Positions 7,025 through 14,637 of a DNA stretch of 18,022 bases are shown piece by piece (positions within the stretch are counted from its first letter, which is position 1; each line of letters starts with the position of its first letter). The stretch is from contig JADLDQ010000373.1 of assembly GCA_020846575.1 (NCBI GenBank), positions 1 to 18,022 of the forward strand, read 5' to 3'. Both the position numbers and the translations under genes were made by a program. This DNA is from Burkholderiales bacterium (GTDB taxonomy: Bacteria > Pseudomonadota > Gammaproteobacteria > Burkholderiales > SG8-39). The notes beneath the pieces are model-generated. The model was not told the origin of the DNA, made no database searches, and saw only the letters and a program-made list of their open reading frames with translations.

Positions 7025-7954
7025 GTGAGCACACATCGAATTTCCATCATCGGCGCCGGCCTCATGGGCCATGGCATCGCGCAGACTTTCGCCGCCGCGG
7101 GGCACAGGGTGCGCGTGTACGACGCGTTCCCCGGGACGCTGGAGACCGCGCCGGCCCGCATCGAGGCGGTTTTCGAACTGCTGGGCCAGGACAAGGCGGG
7201 TTTGAAGAACCTCAGCTATCACTCGGGCTTCGACGAGGCGGTGGCGGATGCCGAGTTCGTGATCGAGGCCGTGCCCGAGAAGCCCGGGTTGAAGCAGGAG
7301 ATTTTCGAACATCTGGGCAGGAGCGCCCCCGCCGGCGCGGTGCTGTGCACCAATACCTCGGCCATCCCGATCCACGAAGTCGGCGCGCGGGTGGCGGACC
7401 GCAGCCGCGTGATCGGTACGCACTACTGGAATCCCCCGCACCTGGTGCCGCTCGTCGAGGTGGTGCAGTCCGAGTTCACCTCGGCCGAGGTGGTCGGCAA
7501 GACCATGCGGGTGCTCGAGTCCGCGGGCCGCGCGCCGGTGCACGTCAAGCGCGATATCCCCGGCTTCATCGGCAACCGGCTGCAGCACGCCTTGAAGCGC
7601 GAAGCGATCGCGCTGGTCGCCGCGGGGGTGTGCGACGCGCGCACGCTCGACACGGTGGTGAAGGAGGGGTTCGGTGCGCGCCTGGCGGTGCTCGGGCCGA
7701 TGGAGCAATCGGATCTCGTGGGTCTGAACCTGACCCTCGATATTCACCGCGTCCTGATCAAGGACCTCGACCGCACGCCTGGGCCGCATCCATATCTGGA
7801 GGGCAAGGTCGCCGCGGGCGAGCTGGGCATGTCCACCGGCCAGGGGTTCATCCAGTGGACGCCCGAGGAGATCGCGGCGGTGCGCGCGCGGCTCAACCCG
7901 TCCCTGGTCGCCGCCGCGCGCGAGCGAGCGGCGCGCGCCAGGGTCGCGCGCTGA
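7025..7954 (+). CDS. 3-hydroxyacyl-CoA dehydrogenase family protein (NAD-binding and C-terminal domains)
   Basis: This 309-residue protein has the two-domain layout of the L-3-hydroxyacyl-CoA dehydrogenase family. The N-terminal NAD fold has IIGAGLMGHGIAQ (8-20) and Asp33 at the end of the second strand, pointing to NAD rather than NADP. The catalytic region has His133 in GTHYWNPPHLVPLVEVV and Glu145 as the usual His-Glu pair, followed by Asn184 in GFIGNR. The C-terminal domain contains GPMEQSDLVGLNL and ends in a GQGFIQW motif. It should oxidise a hydroxy group on an acyl-CoA or small hydroxyacid; homologues acting on carnitine or gulonate have the same fold, so the substrate is open. The start is GTG at 7025, chosen because the Rossmann strand begins five residues later; the ribosome binding site is weak. 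The CocE-like gene follows after 61 bp. Confidence 0.88.
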   Translation: MSTHRISIIGAGLMGHGIAQTFAAAGHRVRVYDAFPGTLETAPARIEAVFELLGQDKAGLKNLSYHSGFDEAVADAEFVIEAVPEKPGLKQEIFEHLGRSAPAGAVLCTNTSAIPIHEVGARVADRSRVIGTHYWNPPHLVPLVEVVQSEFTSAEVVGKTMRVLESAGRAPVHVKRDIPGFIGNRLQHALKREAIALVAAGVCDARTLDTVVKEGFGARLAVLGPMEQSDLVGLNLTLDIHRVLIKDLDRTPGPHPYLEGKVAAGELGMSTGQGFIQWTPEEIAAVRARLNPSLVAAARERAARARVAR

Positions 7955-8015
7955 CCCGGGGGGAGCGCTCCAGCCGCAGGGTGCGGTACAAGCCGGATGA
8001 CCGGACGCAGGACCG

Positions 8016-9734
8016 ATGATCACCGAGCGCTGGCAGACCTCACCCAGGCAATACGAAATCCAGCTCGAGCGGGATCTGTCGATCCCGGTCGGGGGCGGCA
8101 TCGAACTGAAGGCCGACCTGTACCGCCCGCAGGGAGCGGGACGTTTCCCGGCGCTCCTGACGATCAGCCCCTACGAGCGCGCCCAGCAGGGCTGGGAGAT
8201 GGCGCCACTCGGGTTCCCGGGGCGCGATCGCGGATCGCTCGAGGTGGGCGACTTCAATTTCTACGTGCGCCGTGGCTACGCCTTCGTGATCGCCAACATG
8301 CGCGGCACCCACGGCTCGGGCGGCGAGTACGGCAACCTGCACCCGGACCAGGACTCGATCCGCGACATCGCCGAGGCGATCGGCTGGATCGCGGCGCAGC
8401 CCTGGTGCGACGGCAAGGTCGCGATGAACGGCGTGTCGTACTTCTCGGTGGTGCAGAAGCGCGCCGCGGCGCTGAAACCCGCCGGCCTGAAGGCGATCTT
8501 CGCCCTGTACGGCTGGTCGGACGGCTATCGCGACGCCTGTTACCGCGGCGGCATCCTGGCGCACGGCTTCACCACCTACTGGCTGCAGTACTACGCGAAG
8601 CACTACCGCTTCGGCAACCGCCACAGGCGCGAGTGGGGCGAGGCGCGCTACGCCGAGGCGATCGCAAGGGCGCTCGCCGACGACGAGATCGCCGCGGTCC
8701 CGGCGCTCGCCGCCGCGCTGCGCGCGCCCGACGCCGGGGTCCACCCGCTCATCGCCGAGATTCTGTTGCACCCGCTGTACGACGACTACTATCGGGAGCG
8801 CGAGGTGGACTTCGGCGCCAGCGACGGCGTGCCCGGCTACTTCGGCGCCGACTGGGGCAACTTCGGACTGCACCTCGCGGGCGACGTGCGCGCCTTCCAG
8901 CGCTGGAAGGCGCCGAAGAAGCTCACCATCGGCCCGCCCGTCTACCTCGACCCGCCCCGGTACCAGAACGCCTACCAGTCGCTGCGCAGGTACGACCACT
9001 GGCTGAAGGGCCGCGACACCGGGCTCATGGACGAGCCGGCGGTGCGGGTGTTCGTCGTCGGCGCCAACGAGTGGAAGTCGGCCGAGCGCTGGCCGATCCC
9101 GGACACGCAGTGGACGCACTTCTACCTGCACGCCGGGGGGCTGCTCTGCGAGCACGAGTTCTGGCCCAGCGAACCGGCGAGCACCTACGAGGACTCGCCC
9201 TTTGCGCGCGGCGCGCTGAGGTTCACCACGCCGGCGATGGTGGAGAACACCGAGATCTGCGGACCCATCGCGCTCAAGCTCTACGCCTCCACCACGGACA
9301 CGGAGGTGCTCTGGTTCGCGACCCTGTGGCACATCGACGCGAGCGCACGCGAGTCGCTCCTCACCCGCGGCTGGCTGCGCGGCTCGCAGCGGGCGCTGGA
9401 TCCGGACCGATCCAGGCCCTGGCAGCCGGTGCACACGCACGAAAAGCGCGAGCCGCTCTCCCCCGGCGAGGTCTACGAGTTCGACATCGAGCTTCGCCCC
9501 TACGCCATTCTGCTGCGCGCGGGCGAGCGCCTCGCGCTCGGGATCAGCTCGGCCGACGCCGACCCGCCCGCCAACTTTCTGCACACCATCGGCCTGGGGT
9601 CGGTGCTGCGCATGAAGGCCTCGCACGTGACCGTGTTCCACGACGCGCAGCGACCCTCGTACCTGCTGCTGCCCGTCACGCGCGGGAACCTGATCGGCAC
9701 GTTCATCTCGGGCGGGCAGATGGTCTCGCCCTGA
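8016..9734 (+). CDS. CocE/NonD (peptidase S15) family hydrolase with an atypical triad
   Basis: This 572-residue protein matches the CocE/NonD acyl esterase family. It has an alpha/beta-hydrolase core (about 20-345) and a C-terminal jelly-roll-like domain starting near PAVRVFVVGANEWKS. The oxyanion-side SPYER (51-55), MRGTHGSGGEY (95-105) and nucleophile elbow MNGVSYFS with Ser141 are clear. The positions where the family shows its catalytic Asp (usually GWYDxF) and His (usually GPWxH) read ADWGNF (278-283) and GPPVYL (306-311), so neither residue is obvious. A related residue could have taken over, or catalysis may be altered. AGGACC lies just before the ATG. No signal peptide is seen, so it is cytoplasmic. 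Within the cluster it would hydrolyse an ester or amide intermediate. Confidence 0.87.
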   Translation: MITERWQTSPRQYEIQLERDLSIPVGGGIELKADLYRPQGAGRFPALLTISPYERAQQGWEMAPLGFPGRDRGSLEVGDFNFYVRRGYAFVIANMRGTHGSGGEYGNLHPDQDSIRDIAEAIGWIAAQPWCDGKVAMNGVSYFSVVQKRAAALKPAGLKAIFALYGWSDGYRDACYRGGILAHGFTTYWLQYYAKHYRFGNRHRREWGEARYAEAIARALADDEIAAVPALAAALRAPDAGVHPLIAEILLHPLYDDYYREREVDFGASDGVPGYFGADWGNFGLHLAGDVRAFQRWKAPKKLTIGPPVYLDPPRYQNAYQSLRRYDHWLKGRDTGLMDEPAVRVFVVGANEWKSAERWPIPDTQWTHFYLHAGGLLCEHEFWPSEPASTYEDSPFARGALRFTTPAMVENTEICGPIALKLYASTTDTEVLWFATLWHIDASARESLLTRGWLRGSQRALDPDRSRPWQPVHTHEKREPLSPGEVYEFDIELRPYAILLRAGERLALGISSADADPPANFLHTIGLGSVLRMKASHVTVFHDAQRPSYLLLPVTRGNLIGTFISGGQMVSP

Positions 9735-9977
9735 CAAGCGCTGAGGCGGACCGAGGACGCAAGACGAGTGTGCCGTGGAGCCGGCTCTGCGGTGCGCCGA
9801 GATGGAACCCGGCACAGGCATCGATGACGGCGACCGCTGCCCGCATCGGACTTCCGAGGTCCTGGCCGCGAGGTGATTCGCTCGCGAATCACCTCGCTGC
9901 GAGGAGCAGCCGGGCTTTTCCTCGATCCCGCCGCGGCGCCTGAGCGATTCCACACCCCCAACACACCCGGACCTGCC
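9735..9977. other. 243-bp gap with a strong hairpin between the CocE-like and Mo-hydroxylase genes
   Basis: This gap is long for the cluster. It contains a 10-bp palindrome (GAGCCGGCTC, 9778-9787) and a perfect 13-bp hairpin (9868-9897). An open frame joins it to the Mo-hydroxylase gene, but residues encoded before 9978 show no family similarity. No standard -10/-35 pair is evident. Confidence 0.45.
9868..9897. repeat. Perfect 13-bp inverted repeat with a 4-base loop
   Basis: The left arm GCGAGGTGATTCG (9868-9880) and right arm CGAATCACCTCGC (9885-9897) are perfectly complementary around the loop CTCG. No T-run follows, so a classical intrinsic terminator is unlikely. It may be an operator, a message-stabilising hairpin, a REP-like element or an attenuation structure ahead of the Mo-hydroxylase gene. 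Confidence 0.8.
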
Positions 9978-12437
9978 TTGGACACCCCCGACCCCTCCGC
10001 TCTCATCGGCAAACCCATCCCGCGCAGGGAAGACCAGCGCCTGCTCACCGGCCGGGGTCGCTACAGCGACGACATCCACCTGCCGGGCGAAGCCCGCGCC
10101 GCCATCACCCGCTCGCCGCACGCCCACGCGCGCATCGTCGCCATCGACACCCGCGCGGCGCTCGCGGTGCCGGGCGTGCTGGCCGTGTATACCTGCGCCG
10201 ACCTGCTCGCCGACGGCGTGCAAGCGATCGCGCCCGACTACAGCTTCCTCGGCCCGGTGCAGGTGCAGCGCACCCTGCCCGACGTGGTGCTGGAGAACCG
10301 CGACGGGGCGCCCATTTACGACTCGCCCTACCACCTGCTGGCGCGCGACCGGGTGCGTTTCGCGGGACAGTCGGTGGCGATGGTCGTGGCCGAGTCGGCA
10401 ATGGCCGCAAAGGACGGCGCCGAAGCGGTCGAAGTCCAGTACCAGCCGCTGCCTTCGGTCACCGACACCCGCGATGCCGCGAAACCGGGCGCGCCGCGCC
10501 TGTGGGAGCACGCGGCCTCGAATGTGTGCCTGGACGCCGAGCACGGCGACGCCGCGGCCACGGACGCGGCGTTCGCCGCGGCGGCTCACGTGGTGCGGTT
10601 CGAGACCTGGATCTCGCGGGTGACGGGCGTGCCGATGGAGCCGCGCACCGCGGTAGCGGATTACGACGCGGCCAGCGGGCGCTGCACGCTGTACGCCGGC
10701 AGCGGCGGCACCAACCGCCAGAAGCGCGAGATCGCCGCTGTCCTCGGTGTCCCGATGGACAAGGTGCGGGTGCTGGCGTACGACATCGGCGGCAACTTCG
10801 GCACCAAGAACTCGCTCTACCCGGAGTTCCCGCTGCTGTGCTGGGCCTCGAAGAGACTCGGGCGGCCGCTCAAGTGGACCTGCGACAGGAGCGAGGCCTT
10901 CCTGTCCGATTACCAGGGACGGGACCTCGCGGTCGAGGCCGAACTGGCGCTGGATGCCGGCGGGCGGTTTCTCGCACTGAGGCTGTCGAACCTCTCCAAC
11001 CTCGGCGCCCACGCGGCATCCATCATCCCGCTGCGCAAGGGCGTCAGCATCATGACCGGCCAGTACCGCATCCCGGCCGCTCGTGTCCGGGCCCGCGGCG
11101 TGCTGTCGAACACGCCGGCGACCATCCCCTATCGCAGCGCGGGACGGCCCGAGGCCATCTACGTCCTGGAGCGCCTGATCGAGCTGGCGGCGCGCCGCAC
11201 CGGCATCGACGCGCTCGAGCTGCGGCGGCGCAACCTGGTGCGGGCCGACGAGCACCCGTACCGCAACGCCTCGGGCGTGGCTTACGACAACGGCGACTAC
11301 CCGCGCTCGATGGAGAGCGCGCTTTCGGTCTCGGACTGGGCGGGATTTCCGGCGCGGCGCGAGGCCTCGCGCCGCCGCGGGATGCTGCGCGGCATCGGCA
11401 TCGCCAACTACATCGAGATCACCACGGGCTTCCCGCGCGAGTGGAGCGAGATCAGCGTGCTGCCGGAGTCCGCGCAGGGCGGCGAGATCGAGGTCGCAGT
11501 CGGCACGCTCTCCAGCGGCCAGGGCCACGAGACGAGCTTCACCCAGTGCGTCGCCGACTGGCTGGGCGTTCCCCTGGAGCGGGTGCGCCTGGTGCAGGGC
11601 GACACCGATCGCGTGCCGGTCGGCGGCGGCTCGCATTCGGGACGCTCGATGCGCTTGGCCGGCGTCGTCATGGGCAAGGCGAGCCAAGCGATCATCGAGA
11701 AGGGCCGGCGCATCGCCGCTCACCGGCTGGAGGCGGCGCCGCCGGACATCGAGTTCGCCCGGGGCCGCTTCACGGTCAAGGGAACGGATCGCTCGCTCGG
11801 CCTGTTCGAGGCCGCACTCGCCGCGAACGGCGACGGCAGCCTGCCGCGGGAGCTGCAGGGACCGCTCTCGGCGCAGCACGAGGAGATGTTCACGGTGGCG
11901 GGCTTTCCCTACGGCACCCAGGTGTGCGAGGTGGAGATCGACCCGGAGACCGGCGCCGTCCAGATCGTGGCCTACAGCGCGGTGGACGACGTGGGCCGCG
12001 CCATCAACCCCCTGATTCTCGACGGCCAGACCCACGGCGCCATGGTGCAGGGGGCGGGCCAGATCCTGGGCGAGCACTGCCATTACGAGCGGGAGAGCGG
12101 GCAACTGCTCTCGGGTTCGCTGATGGACTACCCGCTCCCGCGGGCGGACCAGTTCCCCTCGTTCGTCACCGAGTTGATGGAGATCCCCGCGCCCGGCAAC
12201 CCGCTGGGGGTGCGCGCCGGGGGCGAGGGGGGCACCACGCCGGCGCTGGCGGTGCTCACCAATGCCATCGTCGACGCGCTCTCGGCGTTCGGCGTCGAGC
12301 ACCTCGAGATGCCGGCGACGCCGGAGCGGGTCTGGCGGGCGATACAGGATAAGAAAACCGGGACGACATGGCTTGGTGGCTGCATCGAGCCAGGATCCTC
12401 CCCGGCGCTCGTTCCCGGGAGGCCGGCACGGTCATGA
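9978..12437 (+). CDS. Xanthine dehydrogenase family protein, molybdopterin-binding (large) subunit
   Basis: This 819-residue protein is the Mo-cofactor subunit of a xanthine oxidase-type hydroxylase, which inserts water-derived oxygen into a C-H bond of a heterocycle or aldehyde. It opens with SALIGKPIPRREDQRLLTGR, the usual start of the family, followed by the a/b hammerhead domain. Next come IGGNFGTKNS and KWTCDRSEAF, then the cofactor-binding PYRSAGRPEA. The catalytic Glu750 lies in GGEGGTTPALAVLTNAI, so the chain looks complete. I place the start at the TTG at 9978, just before the family match; an in-frame GTG at 9873 would add 35 unrelated residues and lie inside a hairpin. The stop overlaps the UbiD start as ATGA. 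No [2Fe-2S] or FAD subunit is encoded nearby, so partners must come from elsewhere. Confidence 0.9.
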   Translation: MDTPDPSALIGKPIPRREDQRLLTGRGRYSDDIHLPGEARAAITRSPHAHARIVAIDTRAALAVPGVLAVYTCADLLADGVQAIAPDYSFLGPVQVQRTLPDVVLENRDGAPIYDSPYHLLARDRVRFAGQSVAMVVAESAMAAKDGAEAVEVQYQPLPSVTDTRDAAKPGAPRLWEHAASNVCLDAEHGDAAATDAAFAAAAHVVRFETWISRVTGVPMEPRTAVADYDAASGRCTLYAGSGGTNRQKREIAAVLGVPMDKVRVLAYDIGGNFGTKNSLYPEFPLLCWASKRLGRPLKWTCDRSEAFLSDYQGRDLAVEAELALDAGGRFLALRLSNLSNLGAHAASIIPLRKGVSIMTGQYRIPAARVRARGVLSNTPATIPYRSAGRPEAIYVLERLIELAARRTGIDALELRRRNLVRADEHPYRNASGVAYDNGDYPRSMESALSVSDWAGFPARREASRRRGMLRGIGIANYIEITTGFPREWSEISVLPESAQGGEIEVAVGTLSSGQGHETSFTQCVADWLGVPLERVRLVQGDTDRVPVGGGSHSGRSMRLAGVVMGKASQAIIEKGRRIAAHRLEAAPPDIEFARGRFTVKGTDRSLGLFEAALAANGDGSLPRELQGPLSAQHEEMFTVAGFPYGTQVCEVEIDPETGAVQIVAYSAVDDVGRAINPLILDGQTHGAMVQGAGQILGEHCHYERESGQLLSGSLMDYPLPRADQFPSFVTELMEIPAPGNPLGVRAGGEGGTTPALAVLTNAIVDALSAFGVEHLEMPATPERVWRAIQDKKTGTTWLGGCIEPGSSPALVPGRPARS

Positions 12438-13975
12438 GAACCATCGATCTGGAGAAGTTCCGCCTGCGCACCTTCGTGCAGCGCCTGGCCGAGATGGGCG
12501 AGGTGGAGGTACACCCCGAGTCGGTGGCGCTGCCCGACGTGTCCGGCATCGTCGAGGCGAGCGAGAAGGCGGTGCTGTTCAAGCAGGCGGGCCCGCAGAA
12601 GCTCGAGATGATCGGCGGCGTCGCGGGCAGCCGGCGGCGGCTGGCGGCGGCCTTCGGCACCGACGCGAGGGGCCTGGTGCCGGAATTCATGCGGCGGGTG
12701 CGCTCGCCGCATGCGCCGCTCGAGGTTTCCTCCGCGCAGGCGCCGGTGCACCAGGTGGTGCTGAGCGGCGAGGACATCGACCTCTCGCGGCTGCCTTTTC
12801 ATCTGCAGCACGAGTTCGACGGCGCACCCTACATTTCCTCGGCGCTCGACTTCACCATCGACCCGGCGAGCGGCAAACCGAACGTGGGCTGCCGGCGACT
12901 GATGCTGCGCGGCCGGCGCGAGATGCGCACCAACCTCACCCAGATGTCGGATCTCAAGCGCATCTACATGGCCTGCGTGGAGAGGAAGGAGCGGCTGCCG
13001 CTTTCCTTCGTGATCGGCTCGCACCCGGCGGACTTCGCCTCGGCCGCCCTCAAGGTGCCGATGGACGAGTTCGTGTGCATCGGCGCGCTGCGCGGCGAAC
13101 CGCTGCCGATGGTGAAGGGCGTGAGCAACGGCATCCCGGTGCCCGCGGACGCCGAAATCGTGGTCGAGGGCTACCTGGACGAGCGCGGCTACACCGAGAT
13201 GGAGGGGCCCTACGGGGAACTGTACGGGTACTACGGCCCGATGCACATCGACCCGGTGTTCCATGCCACCGCGCTCACCATGCGGCGCGATCCGCTGCAC
13301 CACACGGTGCTGCACGGCGGACGGCGCCTGTGGCGCAACGATGCGAGCAGCGTGTCCGCCATGTACACCGAGGCGGCGGTGATGCGCACGCTCACGGAGG
13401 CCGGGATCGAGGTCGCAGGCGTTCGCGCCATGCCGAGCGCGACCGGGCTGCACCACGTGCGGGTGGCGATCCGCCAGAGCGCCGCCGGGCAGGCGCGCGC
13501 GGCCATCGCTCTGCTGTTCAAGCTGCCGCTGCTGCGCCTCGTGTTCGTGGTGGACCACGACATCGACGTCTGGTCGGAGGAGGAGATGGACTGGGCGATG
13601 TGCACGCGCCTGCGCATGGACCGGGATATCGTCACCGAGGGCGGGCACTTCGCGCTCGGCATGGATCCGGCGACCGGCGAGGACGGCAAGATGGTGAAGG
13701 GCGGCTTCGACATGACCGCGCCGTTCGGCGCGGGCGCCCGGATCGAGGACCGGGTCTGCTTCGCGCCGAGGTCCTCGGGCGCGGCGCTTGCGCCGGTCGC
13801 GGCCTCGGCGCGCGAGGCGCTCGCATCGGGACCCAGGTACTTCTCCGAGATCATGAACGCCCTGGGCAGCCGCGACGGCCGCGAGATCGTCCTGGCGCTG
13901 GACGCCCTGCGCGAGCAGGGGCTGCTCGAGCGGCTCGCGAACGGGCAGTGGTGTCTGAAGTCCGAGAGTGCCTGA
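12434..13975 (+). CDS. UbiD-family (de)carboxylase, prFMN-dependent
   Basis: This 513-residue protein is a UbiD-type decarboxylase, a family that uses prenylated FMN to remove or add CO2 on aromatic or unsaturated acids. Asn150 and Arg155 sit in NVGCRRLML, and Glu257 and Glu262 in EGPYGELYGYY; these match the Asn, Arg and two Glu of the characterised active site by spacing. Glu212 (PMDEFVCIGALRG) fits the second metal ligand. The remaining metal ligand, normally His 23 residues after the Asn, is Asp173 here (QMSDLKRIY). The start is the ATG at 12434, which overlaps the upstream stop as ATGA and has GGGAGG 11 bases before it; an upstream in-frame ATG at 12368 would add 22 residues without family similarity. 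No UbiX-like prenyltransferase is in the window. Translational coupling suggests decarboxylation is tied to the Mo-hydroxylase step. Confidence 0.92.
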   Translation: MRTIDLEKFRLRTFVQRLAEMGEVEVHPESVALPDVSGIVEASEKAVLFKQAGPQKLEMIGGVAGSRRRLAAAFGTDARGLVPEFMRRVRSPHAPLEVSSAQAPVHQVVLSGEDIDLSRLPFHLQHEFDGAPYISSALDFTIDPASGKPNVGCRRLMLRGRREMRTNLTQMSDLKRIYMACVERKERLPLSFVIGSHPADFASAALKVPMDEFVCIGALRGEPLPMVKGVSNGIPVPADAEIVVEGYLDERGYTEMEGPYGELYGYYGPMHIDPVFHATALTMRRDPLHHTVLHGGRRLWRNDASSVSAMYTEAAVMRTLTEAGIEVAGVRAMPSATGLHHVRVAIRQSAAGQARAAIALLFKLPLLRLVFVVDHDIDVWSEEEMDWAMCTRLRMDRDIVTEGGHFALGMDPATGEDGKMVKGGFDMTAPFGAGARIEDRVCFAPRSSGAALAPVAASAREALASGPRYFSEIMNALGSRDGREIVLALDALREQGLLERLANGQWCLKSESA

Positions 13976-14007
13976 CGAAGTCGCCGCCGCGGCGCTCGAT
14001 GCGAATC

Positions 14008-14637
14008 TCAGCGGAGCGCGACCGGGACGGGCTCGAGCGCGTGCGCCGAGGCGGTGATCATCCGGGACAGGCGCGACAGCTCCTCCCACAACCCCGACAT
14101 GTCCTTGCGGAACACGAGGTCGCTGCTCGCGTTGACCACCGTCCAGACCTTGCGGTCGAGCTCCGCGCGCAATTCGCCGGGGCGCCACACGACATAGCCG
14201 ACGTAGTAGCGCGCGTCGTTGGGCGTGTCCTCGATCACGCGGTCCACGATGCTGATCGTCATCGCGAGGTAGGTCTGGGGCAGCAGTTCGATCGAGCCGC
14301 GCCCCAGGTCCTTGCTGGAGCGGACCACGGCGACCAGCGCGCCCCGAGACATCGGTCCTCCGAAGAAAACCGGCTCCTCGACGCGCTTGGAAGGCGCGTG
14401 CTCGGGGAACAGGCTCGCCAGCGTGCGCTTGGTCGGGCGGTTGATGATCACGCCCACGTGGCGGTCGCCTTCGACCGGAACCGCCAGCACCACGCTCTGG
14501 CGGTACTCGGCATCGCGCAGTCCGGGAGCGGCCACCAGCAGGACCGCATCCGGGTGGCTGGTTTGCGCAACCGCCGTGCCCGCGGCGCCAGGCAGCGCGA
14601 AACAGGCGGCGATGATCAACAGTTGACTCAGCTTCAT
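14008..14637 (-). CDS. YqgE/AlgH family protein with signal peptide
   Basis: This 209-residue protein carries the YqgE/AlgH fold: VLLVAAPGLRDAEYRQSVVL, VGVIINRPTKRTLASLF and VFFGGPMSRGALVAV are the conserved segments. The molecular function of the family is not settled; AlgH was named from alginate regulation. Unusually, residues 1-24 (MKLSQLLIIAACFALPGAAG then TAVA) look like a Sec signal peptide with an AVA-Q cleavage site, whereas typical YqgE proteins begin directly at the first conserved strand and are cytoplasmic. The ATG at 14637-14635 overlaps the stop of the DNA glycosylase gene as ATGA, and AGGGGG stands upstream, so it is the last gene of a coupled minus-strand operon. It converges with the UbiD gene, 32 bp apart. 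Confidence 0.88.
   Translation of the reverse strand: MKLSQLLIIAACFALPGAAGTAVAQTSHPDAVLLVAAPGLRDAEYRQSVVLAVPVEGDRHVGVIINRPTKRTLASLFPEHAPSKRVEEPVFFGGPMSRGALVAVVRSSKDLGRGSIELLPQTYLAMTISIVDRVIEDTPNDARYYVGYVVWRPGELRAELDRKVWTVVNASSDLVFRKDMSGLWEELSRLSRMITASAHALEPVPVALR

Noticed and set aside
2325..9855. A 13-base match (GAAGTCCGATGCG) between about 2325 (plus) and about 9850 (minus)
   Set aside because: Matches of this length are expected by chance in 18 kb of GC-rich DNA, and the flanks do not align.
9873..9977. GTG at 9873 as the start of the Mo-hydroxylase gene
   Set aside because: It lies within the left arm of a perfect hairpin and would add 35 residues unlike the family; the TTG at 9978 directly precedes the conserved N-terminus.
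8040..12302. A 1,420-codon open frame on the minus strand opposite the CocE-like and Mo-hydroxylase genes
   Set aside because: It lies antisense to well-recognised genes with G/C-rich third positions, which leave stop-free antisense frames. Its translation is rich in Arg/His/Ala/Gly and shows no family motifs.
12368..12436. Upstream ATG as the start of the UbiD gene
   Set aside because: It would add 22 residues without family similarity and a 70-bp overlap. The ATG at 12434 has a good ribosome binding site and the ATGA overlap typical of coupled genes.
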